Shown: positions 17,218 to 27,048 of the stretch, one piece after another
Numbering within the stretch: position 1 is the stretch's first letter
How the letters are laid out: each line of letters opens with the position of its first letter
Assembly: GCF_004329715.1 (NCBI RefSeq)
Contig: NZ_JXSY01000011.1
Span: 62,001-126,000, forward strand
DNA from: Bowmanella sp. JS7-9
GTDB taxonomy: Bacteria; Pseudomonadota; Gammaproteobacteria; Enterobacterales; Alteromonadaceae
Length of the DNA: 64,000 nucleotides
Reading direction: 5' to 3'
Program-made: the position numbers and the translations under genes
Notes under the pieces: generated by a model
What the model saw: the letters and a program-made list of their open reading frames with translations, nothing else
Told to the model about the DNA's origin: nothing
Database searches by the model: none

Positions 17218-17225
17218 ACGATGAT

Positions 17226-19514
17226 TTATTCAGGTGCCACCCAAGGAATTAGCGGCAGATGGATCAGCGAGTCACTAAACCAGCTAATTTTTAGCGGCTC
17301 ACCGGCATCCGCTGCCGATTCGTCGGCCACCGGCTTGCCACTACCCAAATTAACCTGCGCATCGGCGTTTTTATTGACGTTCAGTACCATCACCAGTTTG
17401 CTGCCTTTGCCCAGCAAGCGGGCACTCATACGGGTATTGGTCATTGGGATGCGGGCTTTCTGCCCTGGTATCAGCAGCGTTCTTGTAGCCATGTCGGCAG
17501 CATAGCTGGCGCGGCTGATGTAGTTGATCAGATGAAAATACTCGCCTTCTGCCGTCAGTTCATAAAGGTTATAGCCAATATCCACATCGCGTTTATTTAA
17601 CGCCAGTGAGAAATACCCGGTTACGCTGCCGGCAAATTGCATTGGCTGCTCAAATGCGTCGGTGGTAAAAACCAGGCCCTTTTCGTCCGGTAATTCACTG
17701 AGGATTTGCGGGTAATGCCGCAGGTTACGCTGTTCGCTGCGATCGGCCATATCCACGCTGATGGTAAATGATTGCTGCGTTTCGGCTGGCGTGGTGGCCA
17801 GAATTAGCGCTCCGCTCGTTTGCTCCTGGCGCAAATAAAAGTTCTGCCCCTGCTGATTCAGTGCGGTAAATGACGGCACTGATACCCAGCTATTAGCGCC
17901 CATCAACTGGTAATTGATTTTGTCCTTGAGCAGAGCAGGCATTGGTGCGCCGGCCAATACATGATCAAACCATGCAAAGGTGAGCTCTTCGGTGTCTTTT
18001 TCCAGTGCGACCGGATCCAGTTGGTAATTGCTGAAGAATTCATAGGGTCGGCCTTGTGCTGTGCCATGGGTGTAGGGGCCAATCAGCAGATAGTGCTGCG
18101 AATTGTGGTTAAACAGCTCATGTTGTTGCAGGTAATCAAGCGCCGAAATCTGCCCGCCGTCGAAATAGCCGGTGATGCTCAGAACTGGTATGTTGATGCG
18201 CGCATAATCGCTTTTATAGGGTTGCATGGCCTGGTAATAGGTATCGAATCCAGGATGTTGCAGCCACTTCTGAAACCACGGATTGGGCTTGCCGTCGGTT
18301 TGCTCAATATCGCGGATGGCAAGGCCTGACTGATAAAACTTCTGCTTAAAGTTTTCCGACGCTTGCCAGCCCTGATAGACACTGTGATCCATGGTGTCGT
18401 TGTTGGTCACGTGCCAGGCCCACTCATAATTGCTGGTCAGCACTATGTTATTTTCCAGCGGCAAGCCGGTTATCAGGCTGGCCGCGGCGTAAGGCACGAT
18501 AGTTTTCAGCGCCTCGGGCACATGTTTGGCAGCGGCCCATTGAGTAAAACCGTTATAGCTGCCGCCGTACATGGCCACCCGACCATCGCTGAACGGCTGA
18601 CGTGCAACCCAGTTAATTACCCGCACGGCATCCTCGCCTTCGTGCTCCCAGGGCACAATCGGATTTTTGCTACCGCGTTTGCCGCGTGAATTGGCAACCA
18701 CCCCCACGTAACCATGCGCGGCAGCATGCATTGCAGTCAGGATATGGGCTTTTTCATCAGCATAAATGGTGAACTGTAATGCCGTGGGGCGCGGCTTCTG
18801 AGCGCTTTTAGGGCGCACAATCGTCGCTGTCAGTTCGATGTCGCCATCTTTTATCATCACTCTGGGCTGGATCTCGAAGCGACGTGACTGTTCTTGTTTG
18901 ATTTGCTGCTGACTCAAGGGGATCACCTGATACAACACTTCCAGCAATTGGGCGTTGCTTAAAATGGCTAGTGCTTGTTGGCGATTGACCCTTTGCTGTG
19001 ACTGAACCTGCTGCCATACATTGCGCAAATACTGCTCCGCTCTTGGCACCGACCAGCCCAGGTACTGACTCAGTTGTACAAATGTTTCGTCATCCGCCTG
19101 ACGCAAAACCGCTTCAATTTGCTGCTGAATGGCATTGGGCCAACCGTCAGACTGCGGCGGATGCTTGGCGGCGGCCTGGCTGTATAGCACATAAGGATAA
19201 AAATCCTCGGCACGCTTGGCCTGCTGATAGGCGGCGAGCACCGCCTCGTGCTGCCCGGCAAATGACAACAACGCAAGTTGATCAAACAGTCGGGGCTGCT
19301 CGTTTGAGGTTTGCTGATCTAATGTCTGATGGAGTTCAGCCAGTTGTTGCCATAAGGCAGGTGATTTCATCAAGGGGGCGATTGCACTTTCTGTAGATAA
19401 ATCGGCTGTTTGGATCAGCGTAGGCACTGCAAAGGTCGCTTCCTGGGTTTGTGCCGGGCTGAGGATCGGGTACAGCAGCATCAGTAAAAGGGCAGTGTGG
19501 ACTAGGTGTTTCAT
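17226..19514 (-). CDS. CocE/NonD-type (S15) alpha/beta hydrolase, secreted
   Basis: A 762-aa protein with an N-terminal signal peptide (hydrophobic LLLMLLYPILS, cleavage near PAQ-TQ). Residues about 215-540 form the Xaa-Pro dipeptidyl-peptidase/CocE hydrolase domain, with the nucleophile Ser in YGGSYNGF, GYFDGGQ and the HGTAQ segment supplying the later Asp/His. The last 200 residues look like the jelly-roll C-terminal domain of the family (FAGSVTGYFSL). It probably cleaves acyl or peptide bonds of small substrates in the periplasm. It is transcribed leftward with only the pseudogene fragment after it, and is divergent from the CadC-like regulator, which may sense a related signal. Confidence 0.88.
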   Translation of the reverse strand: MKHLVHTALLLMLLYPILSPAQTQEATFAVPTLIQTADLSTESAIAPLMKSPALWQQLAELHQTLDQQTSNEQPRLFDQLALLSFAGQHEAVLAAYQQAKRAEDFYPYVLYSQAAAKHPPQSDGWPNAIQQQIEAVLRQADDETFVQLSQYLGWSVPRAEQYLRNVWQQVQSQQRVNRQQALAILSNAQLLEVLYQVIPLSQQQIKQEQSRRFEIQPRVMIKDGDIELTATIVRPKSAQKPRPTALQFTIYADEKAHILTAMHAAAHGYVGVVANSRGKRGSKNPIVPWEHEGEDAVRVINWVARQPFSDGRVAMYGGSYNGFTQWAAAKHVPEALKTIVPYAAASLITGLPLENNIVLTSNYEWAWHVTNNDTMDHSVYQGWQASENFKQKFYQSGLAIRDIEQTDGKPNPWFQKWLQHPGFDTYYQAMQPYKSDYARINIPVLSITGYFDGGQISALDYLQQHELFNHNSQHYLLIGPYTHGTAQGRPYEFFSNYQLDPVALEKDTEELTFAWFDHVLAGAPMPALLKDKINYQLMGANSWVSVPSFTALNQQGQNFYLRQEQTSGALILATTPAETQQSFTISVDMADRSEQRNLRHYPQILSELPDEKGLVFTTDAFEQPMQFAGSVTGYFSLALNKRDVDIGYNLYELTAEGEYFHLINYISRASYAADMATRTLLIPGQKARIPMTNTRMSARLLGKGSKLVMVLNVNKNADAQVNLGSGKPVADESAADAGEPLKISWFSDSLIHLPLIPWVAPE

Positions 19515-19667
19515 TCAGTTATTCCTGCATGTTTTGGGATTGCCGCACAGCCTAAAAAACACGAGGCGGAAACACATGATGGTACGGTGATTTTTCGTGA
19601 CTTTTGATGACCGGCACCTGCAATAATGCTATTTTGCTTTGCAAATCAATGAGGTGGAAAACCAGAA

Positions 19668-21701
19668 ATGTGGCGGATTGGCCGGTTTGAATTTTGCCCG
19701 GCACGGCAAAAGCTGTGGTGTGATGGTGAAACCATAGCGTTGGAACCGATGGCCGCCGAGCTGCTGGCATACTTCTGTACCCAGCCCAATCGTACCGTCA
19801 GTAAAGACGAACTGATTGATCAGGTCTGGCAAGGTCGGGTGGTAACCGACAATGCTATCAGTCGGCTAGTGACCAAACTGCGCAAGGCGCTGGGCGACGA
19901 TCCACGTCAGCCGGAATTTATCGCCACCCTGCCCAAGAAAGGCTACAGCTTTATCGCCCGGGCGGAACGGATTGAAGAATCTGTTACTATGCCGGCAACC
20001 GAACCAGAACCCGACCTTCCCACACAACAGAAACGTAATATCACGGCAATGTTAATGCTATTGCCAGTATTGATTGTGGCATTGCTATGGCAATTTTTGC
20101 CCACCGAAAACCGCCAGACATTCACCAGCGTGAAAGCCCTGACCAGCGACAAGGGAACTGCCTCATTCCCACAACTCTCGCCCAGCGGTGACAGATTGCT
20201 TTACACCATCCATCACGAGGGCAAGGTACGGCAATTTCTCAAACGTGTGTCGGACCAGCAGTTAATTGAGATTTCCCATGGTGAAGATCTGGGTGTTGGG
20301 CCAGCTAAATGGCGCGACGACGGCAGGCAAATCGTCTATCTGGCCGCCTCGCCCAGTCGCTGCGAATATTATGTGCGTGATTTGGATGGCATGCAGTTAA
20401 GTGAGCCACAGCTGATTCATCAATGCCCGGCGGGGAGTTACGGCATTATCAGCTATACCCATAAACCGGCAGAGTTAGTATTTACCGCCACCAATGGCGA
20501 TGGCGCACCTTATTTGCTCTACCGGCTGAATCTGAATAGCCAGCAAGTGGAACGGCTGAATCAACCGCAGGCGGTGTTGGCTGGCAACAGTCAGTTCGAC
20601 CTGCACCCCGTTGAAAATAAGCTACTCATCTCCTCGCCCGACCAACAGCAATGGGAGGGCTTTTATCAGCTCGATCTGAACAGCAACATTCTGACCCTGC
20701 TGTTCAAACAAAATGCATATGTGTGCTGTGGGATTTGGAGCCAGGATGGCGAACATGTGGTGGTGACCGGAGAGCATCCGACCTATCAGCTCAGCGAGTT
20801 CAGCCTCGACGGTGACAAGACCAATACCCTGTTTAGTGGCCCGTTGATCCTGTCGTGGCCGCAACGTCATTCCAACGGCCGCGACTACTTGTTTACTGGT
20901 GGCCAGAACTATTACAACAGCCAGCTGTATTCGCTGAATGATGCCATTAGTGCAGCGGTATTCACCAGTAGCACCGATGACAGGCTGGCGCATTTTGCAC
21001 CGCAAAGTGAGCGCATTGCGTTTGTGAGTCAGCGCTCGGGCAATGAAGAAATCTGGTTGGCCGACTCAGCGGCAGCCACGCCACGTAAGCTCACGCACTT
21101 CAGCGATAGTCGCCACTATATTGATTTAGTTTGGTCGCCCGATGATAGGCAACTGGCGGGACTGACGCTGAATCAGATCCATCTGATTGATACCGGTAAT
21201 GGCGCAACACAGGTGCTCGACTTACCTGAGGCGGAAATCCGCGGCTTGTCATTTAAAGATGCGCACACCCTGGCATTCAGTTTGAAAACCCAAACCAACT
21301 GGCAGCTATATTTTTATGATTTGCAGGAAAAAGCCCTGCAAAAAGCGCCGCATACCTGGCAATTCGCGCGCTTCAGCAGCCATCCGGATGACAGCCTTTG
21401 GCTCGATCAGCAGGGCAATTTGTACGTCGGAGCACAACCACAGCTTGTCGCAGATCCAGTACTCAGAACCGCCCATTTTACTGATGGTCGCCAACTCAAT
21501 CTGATCAAGCAGGGTAAACACTGGTATTGGCAAAGTGGCTATCCCGATTATCAGTTCTATCACTACAACCAAGACAACGACGATGTCAGCACCCTGTTCA
21601 ACGCCACTACCAATGGTTTTGATGTACGGGGCGGCTACCTGCTATTCAGCAAGTTGGTGCAGCAAAACGCCAATATCTACAGCACCGAATCCGCTCGTTA
21701 G
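19668..21701 (+). CDS. CadC-like winged-helix regulator with TolB-type beta-propeller
   Basis: The 677-aa protein starts with an OmpR/PhoB-type winged helix (residues about 5-100, with NRTVSKDELIDQVWQGR and LRKALGDD). A single membrane helix lies near 128-146 (MLMLLPVLIVALLWQFL), followed by a large periplasmic part with repeated TolB/WD40-like PD40 blades (PQLSPSGDRLLYT, RSGNEEIWLAD). This is the ToxR/CadC class, which binds DNA while anchored in the membrane. GAGGTGG upstream supports the start. It is divergent from the S15 hydrolase gene and is a good candidate to regulate it. The ligand is unknown. Confidence 0.88.
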   Translation: MWRIGRFEFCPARQKLWCDGETIALEPMAAELLAYFCTQPNRTVSKDELIDQVWQGRVVTDNAISRLVTKLRKALGDDPRQPEFIATLPKKGYSFIARAERIEESVTMPATEPEPDLPTQQKRNITAMLMLLPVLIVALLWQFLPTENRQTFTSVKALTSDKGTASFPQLSPSGDRLLYTIHHEGKVRQFLKRVSDQQLIEISHGEDLGVGPAKWRDDGRQIVYLAASPSRCEYYVRDLDGMQLSEPQLIHQCPAGSYGIISYTHKPAELVFTATNGDGAPYLLYRLNLNSQQVERLNQPQAVLAGNSQFDLHPVENKLLISSPDQQQWEGFYQLDLNSNILTLLFKQNAYVCCGIWSQDGEHVVVTGEHPTYQLSEFSLDGDKTNTLFSGPLILSWPQRHSNGRDYLFTGGQNYYNSQLYSLNDAISAAVFTSSTDDRLAHFAPQSERIAFVSQRSGNEEIWLADSAAATPRKLTHFSDSRHYIDLVWSPDDRQLAGLTLNQIHLIDTGNGATQVLDLPEAEIRGLSFKDAHTLAFSLKTQTNWQLYFYDLQEKALQKAPHTWQFARFSSHPDDSLWLDQQGNLYVGAQPQLVADPVLRTAHFTDGRQLNLIKQGKHWYWQSGYPDYQFYHYNQDNDDVSTLFNATTNGFDVRGGYLLFSKLVQQNANIYSTESAR

Positions 21702-21838
21702 GGCCGTTTTAAATGCAGCAGCTGGGCATTCGATGTGACTCATAGCCGCCTAAGCTGCGGTATTTTGGAAAGGCGGAGCATCCCATAAAACAGGCTTAGC
21801 GAAAAAATCCGCCAAGCCCTGCGCTCAGTCTGTTCCGT

Positions 21839-22315
21839 TTATTGCACGTTAGGTCGATGAACTTTCACCATCCCTTGCAGGAAATTGCGCAGGAGTTGAT
21901 CGCCACATGGGCGGTAACTGCGGTGGTCTGACTTTCTGAATAATGCAGTGAGTTCGCTTTTGCCGACCGGGAAACCAGCGGCGCGCAAGATGTTCAGCAT
22001 ATCGTCTTGTTGGTATGTCATGGCGATTTTGATTTTGCGCAGTATGTCGTTGTTAGTGAGTCGCTCGCCTGCTTTCATTTGGGCAGGTGCTGCGCCTTCC
22101 TGTTTACCGCGTTTTTTGATAATTAACCCATCCAGAAACAAGCTCAGTATTTTGTCGCGGCAGGGCAAAAAGCCCGGCTCATCTTCGCGGCGCATCATAC
22201 TCATCAGGTATTCTTCTTCGAGGTCGTAATCAACCAGCTTAAAGATGGCGATGGTGGCACTGTTGTCGAGACTTAATGCGAAGCGCAAGCGGCGGAAAAC
22301 GTCATTTAAAAGCAT
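21839..22315 (-). CDS. DUF1456 (YehS-like) protein
   Basis: A 158-aa protein with two tandem DUF1456 repeats: NDVFRRLRFALSLDNSATI in the first half and NDILRKIKIAMTYQQDDML in the second, each followed by a CRDKIL/CGDQLL-type helix. E. coli YehS belongs to this family. The function is unknown. The longer in-frame ORF to 22414 lacks family similarity in its first 33 residues, so the ATG at 22315 is used. It stands alone between convergent neighbours. Confidence 0.88.
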   Translation of the reverse strand: MLLNDVFRRLRFALSLDNSATIAIFKLVDYDLEEEYLMSMMRREDEPGFLPCRDKILSLFLDGLIIKKRGKQEGAAPAQMKAGERLTNNDILRKIKIAMTYQQDDMLNILRAAGFPVGKSELTALFRKSDHRSYRPCGDQLLRNFLQGMVKVHRPNVQ

Positions 22316-22454
22316 GGAGTGCCCAATCCGGCAATGTGAATGGGCGGAGTATACAGAGTTGCGCTTTGCTGCGGAAATATTGAAGTGTTCAGGGGCGAAA
22401 GTTGATGTGACCACAGCAAGTAAAGCGTCACGTCATTATCACAACACCGAAACG

Positions 22455-22489
22455 GCGGCAGCCCCTTTTTTCAGGGACGCGGCTGCCGC
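22455..22489 (-). terminator. Hairpin after esterase-fold gene
   Basis: A perfect 9-bp inverted repeat, GCGGCAGCC at 22455-22463 and GGCTGCCGC at 22481-22489, begins six bases past the stop of the esterase-fold gene. There is no U-tract in the leftward direction, so it is a weak intrinsic terminator or an mRNA-stabilising hairpin. Confidence 0.4.
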
Positions 22490-22494
22490 TGGCT

Positions 22495-23658
22495 TTAGCG
22501 TTCGATGTTATTTTCAACGAGTTTCTGTTGGTATTCCGCTAAAAATCGTTTCATACGCTTGCTGTGCCAGGTCAGCATAGTCTCGGCCAGTTGCGCCGCT
22601 GTGGTTTGTGCGTTAACCGCGTCCTGATACTGACCCAATTGCATATAAGCCTGCGCCAGTGCGTGGTGTGCGTAAGCATCTTGCGGATAATCCCGGGTAT
22701 TTTGTTTGAGAATGGCTAATCCCTTTTGCGGATTATTCTTTAACTCATAGTTAGCCAGTGCAATGATCGAGTCCTGTGGCGATACCGGAAACCCGTACTT
22801 CTTTTCTGAAATAAACTGATAATGGGCTTTAATCGCCGATACACCCTGTTGGGAAATATCTGACGTGGGGGATAAGCCACTATGGATATCATCGAACATC
22901 AGTTCAATCGCGCGGATCACAGATAACAGTGGCAGTGCCATGGCATTGGTATCGCTGAATGTCTGGCCATGTAACGTCAAGGAGGAGGGCGCGTATTGTT
23001 CTACATCGCTAATCAATTGGCGCAATTCGGCGAACTGATGGTCGACCTTAATATTTTCGCCGGTGCTCAGGTATAAAAATCGCGGATTGCCATCGAGTTT
23101 GGGCAAATGGGTTTTTACGTGCTGGCTTACCCCGGCCAGATTATCTTTTACCTCGGGATTAACGGCGATATAGGCGTCGAAAATCTCCGGACGGTGCAGT
23201 AGCGCAGAGAGTACCAGGGTGCCATTGACCCGAAAGCCACTAAAAATGCGAAATGCATTCAGGCGGTAGCGTTTTTCCAATTCCGGGACTAGGTTATCGC
23301 CAATAAAATCAATGATGGGCGTGGTGTTGCCAGATTCATCGAATAAGGTGCCGATCATATTGCCGGGTGCCGGTGTAACAATAATGCTTTGCAGCCACGG
23401 CCACTCGCCGTTGAAACTCAGCCAATGATGTATACCCCCTAGGTAACGCTGCGCTTTGGGATCAAAATCGAAATACAGCACGTAACGCTTATCCGGATTG
23501 TCCATGTAACCATCGGGTAAATGCACGCTGAATGCTAAGTCCTGTTCGAAGCTGGCATGGGGCAATGTAATGGTTTCAACCGTTTCGGCGCGTAATGTGC
23601 CAGTCATCCATACCCAGATAAGGGCAATACCAATCGTCCTGATTAATAACACAATCAC
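22495..23658 (-). CDS. Esterase-fold (IroE/Fes-like) protein with TPR tail, nucleophile missing
   Basis: The 387-aa protein has a signal peptide (LIRTIGIALIWVWMTGTLRA) and the alpha/beta-hydrolase layout of the putative esterase family (PF00756-type), with FSVHLPDGY near the start and about one TPR repeat at the C-terminus (AHHALAQAYMQLGQYQDAV). The usual nucleophile elbow GHSxGG is replaced by SGFRVNG, so the catalytic Ser is not where it should be. It may be a pseudoenzyme that binds rather than cuts. The start is a GTG at 23658 with GGAG close upstream; a second GTG two codons on is equally possible. A broken paralogue fragment lies at 16943-17217. It probably shares a transcript with the upstream crotonase gene (gap of 10 bases). 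Confidence 0.8.
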   Translation of the reverse strand: MIVLLIRTIGIALIWVWMTGTLRAETVETITLPHASFEQDLAFSVHLPDGYMDNPDKRYVLYFDFDPKAQRYLGGIHHWLSFNGEWPWLQSIIVTPAPGNMIGTLFDESGNTTPIIDFIGDNLVPELEKRYRLNAFRIFSGFRVNGTLVLSALLHRPEIFDAYIAVNPEVKDNLAGVSQHVKTHLPKLDGNPRFLYLSTGENIKVDHQFAELRQLISDVEQYAPSSLTLHGQTFSDTNAMALPLLSVIRAIELMFDDIHSGLSPTSDISQQGVSAIKAHYQFISEKKYGFPVSPQDSIIALANYELKNNPQKGLAILKQNTRDYPQDAYAHHALAQAYMQLGQYQDAVNAQTTAAQLAETMLTWHSKRMKRFLAEYQQKLVENNIER

Positions 23659-23668
23659 TACTCCGGAT

Positions 23669-24475
23669 TCAGTTTCGCGGTAAAAAGGGTTTCGCGGGCT
23701 TGTCTTTAGCTAGTCCGTTTTGCATCGCGATACGCTGGTTTTTACGGCCAAGCAGTCTGGCTTGCGTCCAGCGTTCCCAGAATAATGCGCGCCAGCTTCC
23801 CACTTGCCAGGTTTTATCAAACAGCGACTTGGTCGCAGCGATGGCAGTGGGCGACTTGGCACAGATTTCTGCCGCTAACGCTTCTGCGTGGGCCATGGGT
23901 TCGCTGCTGACGTGGCTTATAAGGCCATATTCAGCGCCTTCGCTGGCGCTAAATAAACGGCCGGTCATGGTCAGTTCTTTGGCGATATCTTCACGAGTCA
24001 GGCGCGCCAGATGGATGGTGCCGCTCATATCCGGGATCAGTCCCCATTTAATTTCCATAATCGACAAGCGGGTATCCGGATGGGCAATGCGGATGTCGCT
24101 GGCCAGAATCAGTTGCATCCCGCCACCGAAACAGTTGCCATGAATGACACTGATTACCGGAACGGATAATCGTCGCCAGCAATGGGCGACTTCCTGCGCC
24201 ATATTGGTTTTTTGCCACGGCCATTTTAAAAATAACCGTGCCGCCATAGAGGGTTGTTTGGCGATGGCTGAAAAATCTAACCCGGCGCAAAAAGACGCGC
24301 CTTCACCGGCTAAAATCACGCAGCGGATATCGCGGCTTTTTTCGATTTTTCTGGCGGTTTGAATCAGCTGGCGGAACATCGGCATATCCAACCCATTGTG
24401 CTTGTCCGGACGATTCAGCCGTACATGGGCAATGTGCCCCTGAATATCCAGCGTTACGCGGTTGGGTTGTGACAT
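23669..24475 (-). CDS. Enoyl-CoA hydratase/isomerase family (crotonase)
   Basis: A 268-aa crotonase-fold enzyme acting on acyl-CoA thioesters. It shows the CoA-binding segment VRLNRPDKHNGLD, the first oxyanion-hole element GEGASFCAGLDFS (about 58-70) and the second, HGNCFGGGMQLILASD (about 115-130). The Glu expected in the active site around MEIKWGLIPD is present, as in hydratase/isomerase members. There is no multifunctional partner nearby, so the substrate is open; the C-terminal half matches the short family that includes PaaG/MenB-like proteins only in general. It lies 10 bases upstream of the esterase-fold gene. Confidence 0.88.
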   Translation of the reverse strand: MSQPNRVTLDIQGHIAHVRLNRPDKHNGLDMPMFRQLIQTARKIEKSRDIRCVILAGEGASFCAGLDFSAIAKQPSMAARLFLKWPWQKTNMAQEVAHCWRRLSVPVISVIHGNCFGGGMQLILASDIRIAHPDTRLSIMEIKWGLIPDMSGTIHLARLTREDIAKELTMTGRLFSASEGAEYGLISHVSSEPMAHAEALAAEICAKSPTAIAATKSLFDKTWQVGSWRALFWERWTQARLLGRKNQRIAMQNGLAKDKPAKPFLPRN

Positions 24476-24723
24476 AGATCTGGCCTGTTTAATGAGTCTG
24501 GTCGGATAATTTCACAGCTATCCACTGGGTGCAATGCTGTTGCTGCCAGTCGCAGTGTCACTTTTATGCAACCTCGAGTGATTAATCTCAGTCGATAGCC
24601 GCAACACAATTTGTATGTGATAAGCTGGCTTGCTTATTTGCATTGAGCAAAAAACTCTCATGATTTCGCACTTTTCGCCGTTTAACTGGCGAGGGTGTCA
24701 CGGAAAGAACGCGTAGTAGTTGT

Positions 24724-26637
24724 ATGAAAAACCTGTCTATCAAACAAAAAATTGCCTTTAGCCTGATTGCGTCTGTACTGATAGCAGCGGCTTTGGTCGC
24801 GTCGATTAATCTGTTGCGGGTGAGCAGCAGTGTAGAACAGCGGGTACTGGAAAAAGAGCTACCCAATGTTGTGCAACGCATTGCGGTAGAGATCGATAAA
24901 GAAATCAGTCAGATGCAAACTATCGCCCGGCAAATTGCCACCGATCCCATGATTCTTGACTGGAATCAGCGTGGCCAGTCCGTAGAGGGTGAGCGTTTGC
25001 TGGTGGCTAAGCTTAAACAAATTGCTACGCAAAATGGCCTTAGCGCTGCTTCGTTTGCCGACCGACAATCCGCCAAATATTGGAATCAGGATGGCTTTTT
25101 GCGCACCTTGCAGGACGATAACAGAGATGGTTGGTTTTACGCTTACAAACGCAGTGGGCTGGCGGACATGGTCAGTACCTACCGATACCCGGATGGTAAA
25201 ACAGACCTGTTTGTTAACTATCAGCAGGTCAGCGGGCGTGGTTTGTCTGGTACGGCCAAATCCTTTGAGTCCGTGATTACCTTTTTACAAAGCTTTACTC
25301 TGGAGCAGAGCGGCTTCGTGTTTCTGGCAGACAGTCAGGGCGTAATTCAAATCCACAATGATACCAACCTGTTGGGCACTGCCACGCTGGCCAGCCAATT
25401 CGGCAATGCCGCAGCCTCCGCGTTATTACAGCAAAGTACGTTTGCAGTCAGTGAAGCCAGTCTCGATGGGCAAGATTGGATTGTTGCGGCCAGCTACATT
25501 CCCAGCATGCAATGGTATGTAGTCGCACAGGTGCCGCGTAGTGAAGTCTTTGCCGGCGTGAGCCGTATGGTGTGGGAGAGTGTGATTTGGACCTTGCTGG
25601 CAACGGCCGTCACTGCGTTATTGGGGTGGTATCTGGCCGGCACGCTGACCCGTCCGCTGCACCGTCAGGCGCGCATGTTCAAGCGTTTGGGTATGGGTGA
25701 GGCAGATTTAAACTACCGCTTGCCGGAAGAAGGCGAGCGCGAAGTAGTTGCCATGGCGCGCGGATATAATGCGTTTGCGGCCAAGTTGCAGCAGGTGTTT
25801 GACTCGATTTCTGCTGAAGCTGCGCAACTTCGGGGATTGGCTACTGAGCTGCGTCGCCAGGCAGAGCAAAGTATGCATAGTTCCCATGAGACAGACACCA
25901 ACACCACCCATATGTCTGCCGCGATGGCCCAAATCAATGCTGCGGTCAGTGAGATTGCCTCGAATGCCTCACATGCGACGAATACCGCACGCGAGGTTGA
26001 AGATAACCGCGCACAAATTGCTGGGGTGGTGGCGCGTTCCCGTCAGGATATTCATGGGCTGAGTAATAAAATTGATGATGTGGCGCAGGTAATTGAGACA
26101 CTCAACAATAATACCCAAACCATCGCCGGTGTGCTGGAGGTGATTCAGTCGATCTCTGATCAAACTAACCTTTTGGCACTCAATGCAGCCATTGAAGCAG
26201 CGCGTGCCGGTGAGCAGGGGCGGGGTTTCTCGGTGGTAGCCGACGAAGTGCGTTCATTGGCCGGCAAAACTGCCGAGTCGACCAAAGAAATTCAGCAAAT
26301 TATCGAGCAATTGCGCCAGTCTGCTGGCTCAGTGACCGACGAAATCAATCAGATTGTGCTGGGCTCAAGACAAACCTCTGAGTCGATTCAACAGGCAGAA
26401 GAGATTCTGGCCAGCAATAAGCAGCGTTTTGCCGAGATTCTGGATATTACCAATCAGATTGCGGTTGCTACCGAGCAACAATCGGTGAGTATTCGTGAGA
26501 TTAACCAGAATATGCACAAAATCAGTGAACACTCCGGGCAGAATATGCACACCATTAGTGATATGGCCAAGCATACGCTGCAGATGACCGAACTGGCCGC
26601 TAAGGTAGACAGCCAGTTGGATCAGTTCCGCCGTTAG
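24724..26637 (+). CDS. Methyl-accepting chemotaxis protein with Cache sensor
   Basis: The 637-aa receptor has an N-terminal transmembrane helix (about 8-30), a large periplasmic double-Cache-type sensor (about 31-280, with [10 protein letters not shown] and [16 protein letters not shown]), and a second membrane helix ([20 protein letters not shown]). A HAMP region and the conserved signalling hairpin tip ([20 protein letters not shown]) follow. The Cache layout is like that of receptors for amino acids or organic acids; the ligand cannot be told. It starts about 250 bases after a divergent crotonase gene; that gap shows no clear regulatory element. Confidence 0.93.
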   Translation: MKNLSIKQKIAFSLIASVLIAAALVASINLLRVSSSVEQRVLEKELPNVVQRIAVEIDKEISQMQTIARQIATDPMILDWNQRGQSVEGERLLVAKLKQIATQNGLSAASFADRQSAKYWNQDGFLRTLQDDNRDGWFYAYKRSGLADMVSTYRYPDGKTDLFVNYQQVSGRGLSGTAKSFESVITFLQSFTLEQSGFVFLADSQGVIQIHNDTNLLGTATLASQFGNAAASALLQQSTFAVSEASLDGQDWIVAASYIPSMQWYVVAQVPRSEVFAGVSRMVWESVIWTLLATAVTALLGWYLAGTLTRPLHRQARMFKRLGMGEADLNYRLPEEGEREVVAMARGYNAFAAKLQQVFDSISAEAAQLRGLATELRRQAEQSMHSSHETDTNTTHMSAAMAQINAAVSEIASNASHATNTAREVEDNRAQIAGVVARSRQDIHGLSNKIDDVAQVIETLNNNTQTIAGVLEVIQSISDQTNLLALNAAIEAARAGEQGRGFSVVADEVRSLAGKTAESTKEIQQIIEQLRQSAGSVTDEINQIVLGSRQTSESIQQAEEILASNKQRFAEILDITNQIAVATEQQSVSIREINQNMHKISEHSGQNMHTISDMAKHTLQMTELAAKVDSQLDQFRR

Positions 26638-26639
26638 GC

Positions 26640-27035
26640 TTATTGAGTGACTGGCAGGCCGGCAGTTGTCCAGGCCTGCATACCGCCTGCGACAGATTTC
26701 ACCTGATTGAAACCCATGCGGGTCAGTGCTTCGGCGCTTAACGCTGAGCGTCCGCCAGACTGGCAAATCAAATAGACAGGTTTGTTTGCCAGCTCCTGCA
26801 GCGCCTGTTCGGTATCACATAACTGGGTGACGGATGGGTGCTGGTGGATGCGAAATTCCAGCACACCCCTAGGGTAGTTCACTGCCCGATCGATATGGCC
26901 ATTGGCGAATTCATTTTGCTCACGCACATCGATTAAAATCGTGTGATGGTCGTTTAAAGCCTGTTGCAGTTGTTCGATGCTCACTTCATTGATGGTCGGT
27001 TTAACTTCACCCACCAGTTGTTGTGCTGTTTTCAT
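26640..27035 (-). CDS. Rhodanese-domain protein
   Basis: A 131-aa single-domain rhodanese. The active-site loop is CQSGGRS, with the catalytic Cys in LICQSGGRSAL (about 99), and the N-terminal LIDVREQNEFANGHIDRAVNYP is typical. Rhodaneses move sulfane sulfur from thiosulfate or persulfides to acceptors. AGGAG precedes the ATG by 8 bases. It is the last gene of a leftward cluster with a TauE/SafE permease, an ETHE1-like dioxygenase and, further upstream, trxC, which points to sulfide/persulfide handling in the cytoplasm. Confidence 0.93.
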   Translation of the reverse strand: MKTAQQLVGEVKPTINEVSIEQLQQALNDHHTILIDVREQNEFANGHIDRAVNYPRGVLEFRIHQHPSVTQLCDTEQALQELANKPVYLICQSGGRSALSAEALTRMGFNQVKSVAGGMQAWTTAGLPVTQ

Positions 27036-27048
27036 AATGTTCTTCTCC

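Larger units (their letters stand above)
16806..17225. other. Island edge: repeats plus host pseudogene fragment
   Basis: This 420-bp stretch has no intact gene. From left to right it contains AT-rich DNA, the two 17-bp repeats (16858 and 16926), the small inverted element GCCCT...AGGGC around 16895-16920, and a decayed fragment of an esterase-like gene. The transition from mobile to host DNA lies between about 16908 and 16980; no ACA terminus with a visible target duplication could be fixed. Confidence 0.6.

Noticed and set aside
24476-24723. c-di-GMP or other riboswitch before the chemoreceptor gene
   Set aside because: The sequence has no GEMM-type core or other conserved riboswitch element that I could recognise.
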